A DNA stretch of 64,000 nt from Ciceribacter sp. T2.26MG-112.2 (GCF_900492205.1 NZ_UEYQ01000003.1:186001-250000), one strand, 5' to 3'; shown: positions 25,420 to 34,038, counted from the stretch's first letter. Program-made: numbers and translations. The notes: generated by a model from the sequence alone, not told the origin.

Positions 25420-25453
25420 TTATAACTGGCAAAAGGCAAATTGCCAGTTATAA
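25420..25453. promoter_or_regulatory. 13-bp inverted repeat between the CGNR regulator and permease (putative operator)
   Basis: Perfect arms TTATAACTGGCAA (25420-25432) and TTGCCAGTTATAA (25441-25453) flank an 8-base spacer. A third GGCAA copy at 25435-25439 is in direct repeat with the left arm at 7-base spacing. The site starts seven bases upstream of the regulator ATG and ends 18 bases before the permease ATG, so a bound regulator would cover both promoters or leaders. Confidence 0.75.
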
Positions 25454-25471
25454 ATGCGCAGGGAGGAGATG

Positions 25472-26368
25472 ATGGTCTATCTCTTGCAGCAAATCGCCAA
25501 TGCCGTGCCGATCGCGGCGCTCTATGCGGCGCTCGCCTTCGGCTACGCCGTGATCTTCGGCATGACGCGACGACCCGACATCACCTATGGCGCGCTCATC
25601 GCGTTTTCCGGCCAGGTCTTCCTGCTGTTTGCCCAGTTCGGTTGGCAGCAGCTCTTCCTGGTATTGCCGGCCACCCTTTCGCTGGCGGCCGCCATGGCGC
25701 TCCTCTACACGCTGGCCACGGCTGGCGCGGTGGCCCACTATGTCATGCGTCCCCTGCGCGCCCATTCCCCGAACGCCGTGATCGTCGCCTCACTTGGCCT
25801 TCTGATCGTGCTGTCCGAAGGGATGCGACTGGCCATGGACAGCCGGGAGCTCTGGATTTCGCCTCTCCTCCACCACCGCGTCGTATTGGCGGTGGGAGAC
25901 GGATCCGAGGTTGGTCTTACCGTGATGCAGCTCGGCAATGCGGCGATCATGGCGGCCATGGTGGCCCTGGGGCATCTGGCGCTGGGACGCACGCGCGCGG
26001 GCAGGGCCTGGCGCGCCGTGGCCGACGATCCGGTGGCGGCACGCCTGTGTGGCATCAATTCCGATACCGTCTTCACGCTCTCCTATCTGCCCGCGGCGGT
26101 CATCGCTGCCGTCTCTGGCGTGCTGGCCACGTCCTACTACGGCACGATGGACTTTGGCTCGGGCTTGATGCTCGGTCTGAAGATCGTGCTGATCGCGGCG
26201 GCGGGCGGCCATGGCGTTCCAACGCGTTCGGCCTGCGGTGCCGCAGCGGTCGGATTCGCCGAGACTCTTTGGAGTGGCTACGCGGCGACGCTCTGGCGCG
26301 ATGCGGCTGTCATCAGCGGGCTGGTGCTCGTGCTGGTCATCAGCCGCCGCGAGCGCGACATCCCCTGA
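25472..26368 (+). CDS. LivH-type branched-chain amino-acid ABC permease, orphan
   Basis: A 298-residue membrane protein with about eight hydrophobic segments. The LivH family layout is clear: the N-terminal QIANAVPIAALYAALAFGYAVIFG, the THTHHDITYG-type loop (here RRPDITYGALIAFSGQ), and the EAA-like cytoplasmic loop GRAWRAVADDPVAARLCGIN that contacts the ATPase. No LivM, LivF, LivG or binding protein is adjacent, so its partners must be elsewhere, or it works alone. ATG 25472 is chosen because GGAGG lies five bases upstream; ATGs at 25454 and 25469 are less well spaced. Its stop abuts the convergent moaE stop with no gap. Confidence 0.87.
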   Translation: MVYLLQQIANAVPIAALYAALAFGYAVIFGMTRRPDITYGALIAFSGQVFLLFAQFGWQQLFLVLPATLSLAAAMALLYTLATAGAVAHYVMRPLRAHSPNAVIVASLGLLIVLSEGMRLAMDSRELWISPLLHHRVVLAVGDGSEVGLTVMQLGNAAIMAAMVALGHLALGRTRAGRAWRAVADDPVAARLCGINSDTVFTLSYLPAAVIAAVSGVLATSYYGTMDFGSGLMLGLKIVLIAAAGGHGVPTRSACGAAAVGFAETLWSGYAATLWRDAAVISGLVLVLVISRRERDIP

Positions 26369-26833
26369 CTATCGCCACTTGTCGCGCGCGCGGTCGTCGG
26401 CATCCTTGGCCGAGACCCAGTCGCCTGCGGTGCCGTCCGTCAGATGTTCCTTCTTCCAGAAGGGGGCGGAGGTCTTCAGGTAGTCCATCATGAAATTGGC
26501 GCCGTCGAAGGCGGCCTGGCGATGCGAAGCGGTGGCGATCACTAGGACGATCTGCCCGCCGGGGGCGATCTTGCCGAAACGATGAATGGCGGTGAGGCCG
26601 ATCAGGCCGAAGCGGGTAATCGCTTCCTCGCCGATGCGCCGGATTTCGGCCTCGGCCATGCCGGGATAGTGCTCGAGTTCGAGGGTCGAAAGCGTGCCGG
26701 CCTCGTCGCGGCACAGGCCGACGAAGGAAACGACGGCGCCGATATCGGCTCGGCCCTGGGTGAGCGCCCGGCTTTCGGCGGAAAGGTCGAAGTCCTCGTG
26801 CTGGACACGGATGGTGAGGGCAGGGCGGGTCAT
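26369..26833 (-). CDS. moaE: Molybdopterin synthase catalytic subunit
   Basis: MoaE, with MoaD, inserts two sulfurs into precursor Z to make molybdopterin. The 154-residue protein has the family's GAVVSFVGLCRDEAG segment, HYPGMAE, the HRFGKIAPG motif and the catalytic lysine region near FWKKEH. It lies downstream of moaD in the leftward uvrC-pgsA-moaD-moaE run, the usual rhizobial order. A molybdenum oxidoreductase gene lies 9 kb away at 35475. Confidence 0.96.
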   Translation of the reverse strand: MTRPALTIRVQHEDFDLSAESRALTQGRADIGAVVSFVGLCRDEAGTLSTLELEHYPGMAEAEIRRIGEEAITRFGLIGLTAIHRFGKIAPGGQIVLVIATASHRQAAFDGANFMMDYLKTSAPFWKKEHLTDGTAGDWVSAKDADDRARDKWR

Positions 26834-26858
26834 CTTTCAATCCTTGCCTTGACGAGCG

Positions 26859-27113
26859 TTATCCGCCCGTCATCGGCGGAAACAGGCCGATCTCGCGGGC
26901 GCCGGCGATCGGCTCGTCGTGCTCGACATGCTCCTGGTTGATCGCAACCCGGATGGCCTTGGGAAACTGCAGGGCGTTTTCGTATTCCTCGCCGAGCGTC
27001 GCCAGATGGGCGATGAGGTCGCCCGCCGTCTTCACGTGGTCGGGGAGGTCGATGTCCTCCTCGCCCTTGCCGATCCGTTCCCGGACCCAGGCGAAATAAA
27101 CGAGCTTCGTCAT
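26859..27113 (-). CDS. moaD: Molybdopterin synthase sulfur carrier subunit
   Basis: MoaD is the ubiquitin-like sulfur carrier; its C-terminal Gly-Gly is thiocarboxylated. The 84-residue protein starts MTKLVYFAWVRERIG and ends FPPMTGG, the obligatory C-terminal Gly-Gly. The reading frame is open far upstream through pgsA, but ATG 27113 is the true start by homology, and it lies two bases after the pgsA stop. moaE follows 25 bases downstream. Confidence 0.95.
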   Translation of the reverse strand: MTKLVYFAWVRERIGKGEEDIDLPDHVKTAGDLIAHLATLGEEYENALQFPKAIRVAINQEHVEHDEPIAGAREIGLFPPMTGG

Positions 27114-27115
27114 TT

Positions 27116-27697
27116 TCAGTCCACCATGTGCTTCACGCCGGCGCGGAAATAGTCGTAGCCGGTATAAAATGTCAGCACGGCGGCGATCCACAAGAGGGTG
27201 ATGCCCATTTCCGTCGTGTAGGGCAGCACCTTGTCGCCGGCCGGCCCCGCCAGCAGGAAGGCGAGCGCGAACATCTGCGCCGTCGTCTTCCACTTGGCAA
27301 TCCGGGTCACCGGCACGCTGACCTTGAGCGCGGCGAGATACTCGCGCAGGCCGGACACAAGAATCTCGCGGCAAAGAATGGTGATCGCGGCCCAGAGCGA
27401 CCACCCGGCGATCGTCCCGTCGGCCGCCATCAAGAGCAGGACCGAGGCGACCAGCAGCTTGTCGGCGATCGGATCGAGCATCCGACCGATATTGGAGGTC
27501 TGGTTCCAGATGCGGGCGAGATAGCCGTCGAGATAATCGGTGATCGAGGCGACGATGAAGATTCCAAGGCCGGTCCAGCGGGCAAAGTCGGAGCTCTCCA
27601 GCCGGCCCTCGATGAAGAAGCACACGACGATCAACGGCACGGCGAGGATGCGGGCATAGGTCAGGAGATTGGGGATATTGTAAGCGCGCGAAGCCAT
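27116..27697 (-). CDS. pgsA: CDP-diacylglycerol-glycerol-3-phosphate 3-phosphatidyltransferase
   Basis: PgsA makes phosphatidylglycerol phosphate, the first step to phosphatidylglycerol and cardiolipin, in the inner membrane. The 193-residue protein has several hydrophobic segments and the CDP-alcohol phosphotransferase signature D-G-x2-A-R-x8-G-x3-D-x3-D (DGYLARIWNQT through GRMLDPIAD). It starts with NIPNLLTYARI, the family N-terminus. It lies between uvrC (118-base gap) and moaD (2-base gap). Confidence 0.97.
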   Translation of the reverse strand: MASRAYNIPNLLTYARILAVPLIVVCFFIEGRLESSDFARWTGLGIFIVASITDYLDGYLARIWNQTSNIGRMLDPIADKLLVASVLLLMAADGTIAGWSLWAAITILCREILVSGLREYLAALKVSVPVTRIAKWKTTAQMFALAFLLAGPAGDKVLPYTTEMGITLLWIAAVLTFYTGYDYFRAGVKHMVD

Positions 27698-27815
27698 GAT
27701 GCCCTGTCTGTCGGATAAGTTTGGCGTGTAGATGACGGTTTCCCGACGCGACCGTCAACACAAGATTTCTTAATTGTTCTTAAGGTCGTGAGCCGCCAAA
27801 GCGCGTCTGGTGGCG

Positions 27816-29840
27816 TCAATCCGCGGCTTTTTCGTGAAAATGGTTGTAAATCAGCCTGGCGACGGCCTCGGAGATGCCCTCGACAGCGGTCAGGTCGGTA
27901 ACGGCGGCGCGGGAAACGGCCTTGGCCGTACCAAAGTGCTGCAGCAGCGCCCGCTTGCGCGTCGGGCCGATGCCGGCGATCTCGTCGAGCGGGTTCTTCA
28001 CCATTTCCTTCTTGCGCCGTGCGCGGTGCGAGCCGATGGCAAAGCGGTGGGCTTCGTCGCGCAGGCGCTGGATGAAATAGAGCACCGGATCGCGCGGCGG
28101 CAGGGTGAAATCGGGGCGACCCAGCGCGAAGAATCGCTCCCGCCCGGCATCGCGGTCGACACCCTTGGCGACGCCGATCGCGGTCACGCAGTCGGCAATA
28201 CCGAGTTCGTCGAGAATGGCCCGCACCGCCGTCATCTGTCCCTGTCCGCCGTCGATCAGGATCACGTCGGGCCAGGCGGGAAAGGCGGCCTCGGCCGAAT
28301 CCTCGGGCATGACGCTGCGGTCGGGCTTTCCCTCTTCCTTGAGAAGGCGCGAGAAGCGCCGGGTCATCACCTCGCGCATCATGCCGAAGTCGTCGCCCGG
28401 CGTGATGTCTTCCGACTTGATGTTGAACTTGCGGTACTGGCCCTTGACGAAGCCCTCGGGCCCGGCGACCACCATGCCGCCGACGGCATTGGTGCCCATG
28501 ATGTGGGAATTGTCGTAGATCTCGATGCGGCGCGGCACGTAAGGTAGGGCGAAGGTCTCGGCGAAACCCTGCAGCAGACGCGCCTGCGATGCCGTCTCGG
28601 CCAGCTTGCGGCCATGCGCCTCGCGGGCATTGGCTGCCACGTGATCGACCACATCCTTCTTGTCGCCGCGTTGCGGCACGAGAATCTGCACCTTGTAGCC
28701 GGCACGCGCGGTGAGCGCGGCCGCGAGCAGTTCCTGCTCCTCGATCACCTCGGACAAGAGGATCTGCCGCGGGCAGGGCTTGTCGTCGTAGAACTGGGCG
28801 AGGAAGGCGTTGAGCACTTCCGCGCCGCTCATCTGCGGATCGGCCTTGGGGAAATAGGCCTGGTTGCCCCAGTTCTGCCCGGCGCGGAAGAAGAACACCT
28901 GGATACAGGTGAGCCCGCCCTCGTGATGAATGGCGAACACGTCCGCTTCCTCGACATTGGCCGGATTGATGCCCTGGTGGCTCTGCACGTGGCTCAAGCC
29001 CGCCAACCGGTCGCGAAAGACGGCGGCGCGTTCGAAATCGAGGTTCTCCGCCGCCTCGTTCATGGCAGCGGCGATCGAAGCCTTGACGTTCTGGCTCTTG
29101 CCGGAGAGGAAGTCCTTCGCCTCGCTGACGAGCGCGGCATAATCGTCATCGGCGATCTCATGGGTGCATGGGGCCGAGCAGCGCTTGATCTGATAGAGCA
29201 GGCAGGGACGGGTGCGGCTTTCGAAGACACTGTCGGTGCAGGTTCGAAGCAGGAAGGCGCGCTGCAGCGAATTGATCGTGCGGCCGACGGCGCTGGCCGA
29301 CGCAAAGGGGCCGAAATAGTCGCCCTTGCGCCCGCGCGCACCGCGGTGCTTGTAGATCGCCGGTGCCCGGCTGTCGCCGGTGATCAGTATGTAAGGGAAG
29401 CTCTTGTCGTCGCGCAACAGCACGTTGAAGCGTGGGCGCAGGCGCTTGATCAGATTGGCTTCCAGCAGCAGGGCCTCGACCTCGGTGCGGGTCGTGACGA
29501 ATTCCATGTTGGCGGTTTCGCGCACCATCCGCGTCAGTCGGTTGGAATGGAGCCGCCCCTGGGCATAGTTGCTGACGCGCTTCTTCAGGCTGCGCGCCTT
29601 GCCCACGTAGAGCACGTCGCCTTCGGCATTGAGCATGCGATAGACGCCGGGGCTGTTTGGCAGTTGCTTGACGAATTCGCCGATCAGGTCGGCGCCGACG
29701 AGACCGGTCTCGTTGACATTTGTCAGGCTCCAGTCGACGGCCAGCAGAGGACGCTGCGCATCGCTTTCGACGACGATGTCGTCGTCCTCTTCCGTGCCGT
29801 CATAGAGAATGCCGCCGTCCGGCAGCTTTCCTCCGGTCAT
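27816..29840 (-). CDS. uvrC: UvrABC excinuclease subunit C
   Basis: UvrC makes both incisions in nucleotide excision repair. The 674-residue protein has an N-terminal GIY-YIG nuclease domain ([21 protein letters not shown] with short breaks, about 73-95), a cysteine-containing and UVR region in the middle, the RNase H-like domain with [11 protein letters not shown], and a C-terminal double helix-hairpin-helix ([17 protein letters not shown]). Its N-terminus carries about 60 extra acidic residues, as in other rhizobia. Its start overlaps the stop of the upstream SDR gene as ATGA. Confidence 0.97.
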   Translation of the reverse strand: MTGGKLPDGGILYDGTEEDDDIVVESDAQRPLLAVDWSLTNVNETGLVGADLIGEFVKQLPNSPGVYRMLNAEGDVLYVGKARSLKKRVSNYAQGRLHSNRLTRMVRETANMEFVTTRTEVEALLLEANLIKRLRPRFNVLLRDDKSFPYILITGDSRAPAIYKHRGARGRKGDYFGPFASASAVGRTINSLQRAFLLRTCTDSVFESRTRPCLLYQIKRCSAPCTHEIADDDYAALVSEAKDFLSGKSQNVKASIAAAMNEAAENLDFERAAVFRDRLAGLSHVQSHQGINPANVEEADVFAIHHEGGLTCIQVFFFRAGQNWGNQAYFPKADPQMSGAEVLNAFLAQFYDDKPCPRQILLSEVIEEQELLAAALTARAGYKVQILVPQRGDKKDVVDHVAANAREAHGRKLAETASQARLLQGFAETFALPYVPRRIEIYDNSHIMGTNAVGGMVVAGPEGFVKGQYRKFNIKSEDITPGDDFGMMREVMTRRFSRLLKEEGKPDRSVMPEDSAEAAFPAWPDVILIDGGQGQMTAVRAILDELGIADCVTAIGVAKGVDRDAGRERFFALGRPDFTLPPRDPVLYFIQRLRDEAHRFAIGSHRARRKKEMVKNPLDEIAGIGPTRKRALLQHFGTAKAVSRAAVTDLTAVEGISEAVARLIYNHFHEKAAD

Positions 29841-30604
29841 TCAGTGATCTCCGTTTCGCCCGGCATACGCCAGGCGAGATGCTGGCCGCCGTCGAGCGCA
29901 ATCATTTGGCCGGTGATCGACGGCGTGTCAAAAAGAAAGCGGATCGTCCGCCCGAATTCCCCCAGTTCCGGACCGCGACCCAGGGGAAGCGCGTCGATCT
30001 GCGCCTGGAAATCCTCGTCCGCCTGCCGGGCGCTCTTCAGTGTCGGCCCAGGCCCGATGCCATTGACCCGGATACGTGGGGCAAAGGCCTGCGCCATGGT
30101 GTGGGTAGCCGCCAGCAGCGTCGATTTCGACAGGCCGTAGGAAAAGAAGGTGGGTTTCGGCGCCAGAACCCGCTGGTCGATGATATTGACGATCAGGCCG
30201 TTCTGCCGGGCCGGAAGCTCCTGCAGCAGGGAGGATGCGAGAATCGCCGGTGCCCGCACATGCAGGTCGAAATGCTGGTCGAAAACGTCGGCATCGAAGG
30301 CTTGCGCGCTGTCGTCCAGAAAGACGGAGGCGTTATTGACCAGAAGGCCGATCGGGCCGAGCGCCGCCGCGGCATCCGGCACGAGCGCAGCTGTGGCAAG
30401 CCTGTCGCGAAGGTCGGCCTGCAGGGCGACGGCGGTCCCGCCAAAGCCCAGAATCTCGTCGACCACGGCTTGCGCCTCGTTGAGAGATCGGTTCGCATGG
30501 ACCGCGACGGCGAAACCGTGGCGCGCCAGATCCAGCGCGATGGCGCGCCCAAGTCTCTTCGCCGCTCCGGTGACGAGAGCGGCCTTTGGAATGTTGTCTT
30601 TCAT
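29837..30604 (-). CDS. Short-chain dehydrogenase/reductase, pteridine reductase-like
   Basis: A 255-residue SDR. The cofactor motif is [13 protein letters not shown], with the Lys-Arg after the glycine turn that marks NADPH-dependent pteridine reductases; NNAS and the catalytic Tyr-x3-Lys (SYGLSKS) are present. Overall it resembles pteridine/dihydropteridine reductases (PTR1/FolM type) more than fatty-acid SDRs, so reduction of dihydrofolate or a pterin is plausible. The start is set at ATG 30604 ([11 protein letters not shown]); the open frame before it is not conserved-looking. It overlaps uvrC as ATGA, giving an operon with uvrC, pgsA, moaD and moaE. Confidence 0.82.
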   Translation of the reverse strand: MKDNIPKAALVTGAAKRLGRAIALDLARHGFAVAVHANRSLNEAQAVVDEILGFGGTAVALQADLRDRLATAALVPDAAAALGPIGLLVNNASVFLDDSAQAFDADVFDQHFDLHVRAPAILASSLLQELPARQNGLIVNIIDQRVLAPKPTFFSYGLSKSTLLAATHTMAQAFAPRIRVNGIGPGPTLKSARQADEDFQAQIDALPLGRGPELGEFGRTIRFLFDTPSITGQMIALDGGQHLAWRMPGETEITE

Positions 30605-30727
30605 AGCGATCTTGCTTGGTCTTCCATGGTTGTGCTTGGCATATAGGTCTGCACAAGGCGATTTGCATAGGGCTTCCGCAAATCTCTTCTTGCCGAGCAT
30701 GAACGTATTAAGATAGAGTTCTACAGT

Positions 30728-30742
30728 TTAATCTCCTGTTTA
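30728..30742. promoter_or_regulatory. CtrA-like box (TTAA-N7-TTTA) upstream of ropB
   Basis: TTAA (30728-30731), seven bases, TTTA (30739-30742) matches seven of eight fixed positions of the CtrA consensus. A second CtrA-type element lies 29 bases further on. Confidence 0.35.
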
Positions 30743-30770
30743 CTGAGTATATCTTCGTGTGGTTATTGCT

Positions 30771-30778
30771 ATGGTTAA
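30771..30778 (-). promoter_or_regulatory. CtrA 8-mer TTAACCAT upstream of ropB
   Basis: The minus strand reads TTAACCAT exactly (plus strand ATGGTTAA), the 8-mer reported for CtrA targets in Brucella and other Hyphomicrobiales. The related omp25 gene of Brucella is reported to be controlled by CtrA, which makes this position meaningful; binding here is inferred. Confidence 0.45.
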
Positions 30779-30968
30779 TGAATCCTTTGTTGCGTTTAGG
30801 CAACATCCAGATTCGGTCACCTGTGTGCCACAATGAATTCATATTTCGGCTCTTTCAAATCCTCAATTGCGGCCCATCTTCAGTTCGGAACGGGCAGGGA
30901 TTTACATCTATCGTTCGGTCGGCCCTGATTTTTGATTGGGCGCGGCTCGGAACTGAAAGGAGACACGT

Positions 30969-31613
30969 ATGCGTACCCTCACTATGATTCTTCTGGCTTC
31001 CGCCACCAGCCTGATGGCTTTCCAGGCTGCCAGGGCGGCGGACGCCGTCGAGCAGATTCCGGAAGCACCGGCTGCGACCGAAGCCTATGTGGCTCCGGCT
31101 GGCAACTGGACCGGCGCCTATGTCGGTGGCGCGGTCACCTATGACTGGGGTCGCTTCGACGGCAGCGACGAACGCGATGCTGATGGCGTCGGCGGTTCGC
31201 TCTATGGCGGTTACAACATGCAGAGCGGCCAGATCGTCTACGGTGCCGAAGCCGACATCGGCTACAGCGGCGTCGAAGGTTCGGCCGGCACTGTTCTCGA
31301 CGGCAAGCAGGGCGTCAACGGCTCGCTGCGCGCCCGCGTCGGTTACGACATGAACCCGTTCCTGATCTACGGTACCGGTGGTATTGCCGCCGCCAACCAC
31401 ACGATCGAGAGCGCGACGGACGAAGACGAAAAGGCCGCCATCGGCTACACCGTCGGTGCCGGTGTCGAAGCCCTCGTTACCGACAACATCATGGCCCGCG
31501 TCGAATATCGCTACACCGACTACGCTTCGCGTGACTTCGACATCGACGGCGCGACCGTTTCGCGCGGTTTCGACGATCACTCGGTCAAGGTCGGTATCGG
31601 CGTCAAGTTCTGA
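30969..31613 (+). CDS. ropB: Outer-membrane beta-barrel protein, RopB/Omp25 family
   Basis: A 214-residue small outer-membrane barrel of the rhizobial RopB / Brucella Omp25-Omp31 family. A signal peptide covers about 1-23 (MILLASATSLMAFQAARA, cleavage before ADAV). Alternating beta-strands begin at WTGAYVGGAVTYDWG, and the protein ends in the aromatic strand VKVGIGVKF, with the terminal Phe required for BAM recognition. These proteins stabilise the envelope and are repressed in bacteroids in some species. A strong ribosome binding site (AAAGGAG) precedes the ATG. A long AT-rich leader with CtrA-like sites lies upstream and a strong terminator downstream. Confidence 0.92.
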   Translation: MRTLTMILLASATSLMAFQAARAADAVEQIPEAPAATEAYVAPAGNWTGAYVGGAVTYDWGRFDGSDERDADGVGGSLYGGYNMQSGQIVYGAEADIGYSGVEGSAGTVLDGKQGVNGSLRARVGYDMNPFLIYGTGGIAAANHTIESATDEDEKAAIGYTVGAGVEALVTDNIMARVEYRYTDYASRDFDIDGATVSRGFDDHSVKVGIGVKF

Positions 31614-31637
31614 TCCGAACGACACGCAGTTACGGAA

Positions 31638-31663
31638 AAGCCGGGTTTGCGCCCGGCTTTTTT
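31638..31663 (+). terminator. Intrinsic terminator after ropB, probably bidirectional
   Basis: An 8-bp stem (AAGCCGGG / CCCGGCTT) with a TTTGCG loop is followed by a run of T residues. On the minus strand the same stem is followed by TTTT, so it can also end the convergent GST gene. Confidence 0.9.
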
Positions 31664-31691
31664 GTTGTCTCAACGACGTTCGCCGTGTCGC

Positions 31692-32288
31692 TCAGGTCTG
31701 CGGTTTCAGTGCCGCATAGGGCTTGAAGCGATCGGCAAACTTGCCAGGCCAGGCGGCAAGCCGCGTGTGGCCATTCTCCCATTCGCCGGGAAAGCGCAGC
31801 ATGAGATAGCCGAGCAGCGAGGCAAGCGCGAAGTGGCCACCATGCAGCGTCTTGCCGAACTTCGGCATATGTCTTTCCAGATGGTCGAGGCCGCGCTCGA
31901 CCTTGGCCCATTGGCGCTGGATCGCATCCGGGCTCTGGAGCTCCGGCGGCCGCAGCCGCTTTTCATAGACGATCGCCAGAAGGCTGTCGTTGATGCCGTC
32001 GCACAGGGCCTCCAGCACTTCGGCTTCGGTGCGCTTGCTGTGCTTCTTGGGGTAGAGCCGCTTCTTCGCCGTTCGGTGCAGGTAGTGCATGATGGCGCGG
32101 CTGTCGAAAATCGCCTCGCCGTCGTCGGTGATGAGGGTCGGGATCTTGCCGAGCGGATTGGCTTCGATCAGTGCTGGCGGCTCGTCGGCCGTGTTGACCG
32201 CCACGTCTTCGATGGCGATGTCCAGATAACGGGCCGCCATGCGGACCTTGGAGGAATAGGGCGAGGTCGGGGAGTAGAGTAGCTTCAT
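31692..32288 (-). CDS. Glutathione S-transferase family protein
   Basis: A 198-residue protein with the GST N-terminal fold (KLLYSPTSPYSSKVRMAAR, where Ser/Tyr near residues 6-12 are in the catalytic position) and ANPLGKIPTLI plus the FDSRAIMHYL segment for glutathione binding. The C-terminal half is helical. It resembles the small bacterial GSTs of unclear substrate. It converges on ropB and shares its terminator. Confidence 0.87.
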   Translation of the reverse strand: MKLLYSPTSPYSSKVRMAARYLDIAIEDVAVNTADEPPALIEANPLGKIPTLITDDGEAIFDSRAIMHYLHRTAKKRLYPKKHSKRTEAEVLEALCDGINDSLLAIVYEKRLRPPELQSPDAIQRQWAKVERGLDHLERHMPKFGKTLHGGHFALASLLGYLMLRFPGEWENGHTRLAAWPGKFADRFKPYAALKPQT

Positions 32289-32338
32289 CGGGTGGTCATC
32301 CTGGATGCGGGGCTGGTCGTTTTCGGTCGATGGTGGTC

Positions 32339-32998
32339 TCAGTCTATCGGCGGAACGGAAATCGAGCGCTGACGGCAGGCATTGCCGTCGATCTCGGGGC
32401 AGGTGCGAAACCGAAGATCCCTTGTCAGGCAGATCTGCACCTCATCCAGTTTGCCCGCCTCGCAGGTGACGGCGATACCACGCGGGCTGAGACCCCTATT
32501 GGCGGTAATGAACTGTTGTTCGAGATTGTCCGGCGCAACCTTGGTCTCCCGCGATGCACGCGTCAACGTCGGCGGTATCCGCACACGCTCGAAGGCTTTG
32601 CGCATCGTCGAAAAATAGTCCTGCTGGCTGAGACCGGAACAGGTTCCGTGCTTGCGCCATTGATGGCCGATCAGCCCCATGGACGGCATGATGTCGAAAT
32701 ACCGGCGGCCGAGGCTCGACGGCACCCGGCTCGGCTGGTTGCTGGGGCATGTTTCCGGATAGCCGCGCTCATATTGCGGCCAAAGGCCATGGACGATCAG
32801 GCCGAACTGGCGCGACGTCCCGCATTGATCGCGGTTCCTCGCCGCATCCGCGGTCGTGCAGAAGGTCGGCGACCAGGAGAGCGACAGGACGTAGAAGTCG
32901 AAATCGCGCCCGCGGTCATTGCCGTGCGCGACGCTCGCCCCAAGCGAGGCGAGGGACCAAAGCATAAGCCCAAAAAACCGTCTCGCGGGTTGAACCAT
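32339..32998 (-). CDS. Secreted ribonuclease T2 family protein
   Basis: RNase T2 enzymes cleave single-stranded RNA through 2',3'-cyclic phosphates in the periplasm or outside the cell. The 219-residue protein has a signal peptide (about 1-26, RFFGLMLWSLASLGASVAHG). It has both catalytic segments: CAS1 FGLIVHGLWPQ with His70, and CAS2 GHQWRKHGTC with His112, Lys116 and His117. Several cysteines fit disulfides. The start at ATG 32998 has GGAAGG four bases upstream; the open frame to 33178 is not supported. It diverges from a flippase-like membrane protein gene. Confidence 0.9.
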   Translation of the reverse strand: MVQPARRFFGLMLWSLASLGASVAHGNDRGRDFDFYVLSLSWSPTFCTTADAARNRDQCGTSRQFGLIVHGLWPQYERGYPETCPSNQPSRVPSSLGRRYFDIMPSMGLIGHQWRKHGTCSGLSQQDYFSTMRKAFERVRIPPTLTRASRETKVAPDNLEQQFITANRGLSPRGIAVTCEAGKLDEVQICLTRDLRFRTCPEIDGNACRQRSISVPPID

Positions 32999-33084
32999 TA
33001 ATCCTTCCCCTCCAAAATGCGCGGGCAGCCGGATCTCTTGTGGCGGCGCGCTCGGTATCGAGGAGAGATGATCGGCAAGACTGG

Positions 33085-34038
33085 ATGACCCTGAAGCAAT
33101 ATTTCTGGCCCGTGATCGGCGCCGTGACGATAGCGATATCCGCCTGGCTTCTCTACAAGGAATTGCGCGGGCTGTCATTTGGCGACCTGCAAGACAGCCT
33201 TTCCCGAATACCGACCGATAGCTGGATTTCGGCAGGCCTGTGCTCGCTCGCGGCCTATGCGGCGCTTGCCGGATATGACCGCATCGCGCTGATGCACCTC
33301 GGCCGCAAGGTCAACTGGCTGTTCATCGCCATCGCCTCCTTCACGGCCTATGCGCTCTCGCACAATGTCGGCGCCTCGGTCATTTCCGGCGGCATGGTGC
33401 GCTACCGGGCCTATTCCTCCAAGGGCTTGAGCGCACGCGAGATCGGTGGCCTGATTGCCATGTGCTCTTTCACCTTTCTGCTTGGGGCGGCGCTGCTCGT
33501 CGGTCTGGTCCTCGTGCTGGAACCCGACATCACCGAGCGCTTCGTCGACCTCTTGCCGATCGGCGCCTCGACGGCGACCGGCTATGTCATCCTTGCCCTG
33601 GTCGGCCTCTATGCGCTTGCCAGCCTGCTGCGGCTCCGTCCCTTGCGCATCGGAACCTTCCAGATCACCTATCCGGCACCGCGCGTCGTGCTGCCGCAAT
33701 TGCTGGTCGGCCCGCTCGAACTGATCGGCGCCGCGGGCATCATCTATTTCGCCCTTCCGGACGTCGGAAATCCCGGCTTCGTCGTGGTGCTCGGCATCTT
33801 CCTGGTGTCCTTCTCCGCCGCGCTGATCTCGCATGCGCCGGGCGGACTCGGCGTCCTCGAACTCGTCTTCGTCATGGGCCTGCCGGAAATGGACCAGGCA
33901 GACGTCATCGCGGCCTTGCTGGTCTTCCGCCTGTTCTATCTGCTGATCCCGCTGGTGATCGCCCTGCCGGTGATCCCGATTTTCGAGCGGTTGCAGTTTC
34001 GCGCCGGCCAGGCGCCGGGCGGCGGCGGGGAGGGCTGA
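33085..34038 (+). CDS. Lysylphosphatidylglycerol synthase transmembrane region (UPF0104) family protein
   Basis: A 317-residue polytopic membrane protein of the family that forms the flippase part of MprF, here without the lysyl-transferase domain. About eight hydrophobic segments, the SHNVGASVISGGMVRYR motif and the HAPGGLGVLE motif are typical. Stand-alone members may move lipids or polyprenyl carriers; the substrate is unknown. The start is uncertain: ATG 33085 begins the hydrophobic N-terminus, but its ribosome binding site is weak, and an upstream GTG at 33040 stays open. It diverges from RNase T2. Confidence 0.82.
   Translation: MTLKQYFWPVIGAVTIAISAWLLYKELRGLSFGDLQDSLSRIPTDSWISAGLCSLAAYAALAGYDRIALMHLGRKVNWLFIAIASFTAYALSHNVGASVISGGMVRYRAYSSKGLSAREIGGLIAMCSFTFLLGAALLVGLVLVLEPDITERFVDLLPIGASTATGYVILALVGLYALASLLRLRPLRIGTFQITYPAPRVVLPQLLVGPLELIGAAGIIYFALPDVGNPGFVVVLGIFLVSFSAALISHAPGGLGVLELVFVMGLPEMDQADVIAALLVFRLFYLLIPLVIALPVIPIFERLQFRAGQAPGGGGEG

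Larger units (their letters stand above)
30605..30968. other. 364-base AT-rich region upstream of ropB
   Basis: This gap between the SDR and ropB is visibly AT-rich in its middle (30700-30860). It contains CtrA-like sites (30728-30742 and 30771-30778), a GTTGC/GCAAC inverted repeat around the TTTAGG turn near 30790-30805, and a 10-base palindrome ATGAATTCAT at 30833-30842. I see no gene; a 76-codon frame at 30757-30987 overlaps the ropB start and has no supporting features. A long, regulated leader is typical of major outer-membrane protein genes. Confidence 0.6.

Noticed and set aside
26859-27761. 300-codon frame covering moaD and all of pgsA
   Set aside because: Only the final 84 residues (MoaD) are real; the rest is pgsA read in the wrong frame. 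This is not a fusion gene.
27770-27783. TTAA-N6-TTAA upstream of pgsA
   Set aside because: The spacing is six, not seven, so it does not fit the CtrA consensus; chance is likely in this short AT-rich patch.
30757-30987. 76-codon frame upstream of ropB
   Set aside because: It overlaps the ropB start and lies in an AT-rich regulatory region; its composition is unlike a coding sequence and it has no ribosome binding site.
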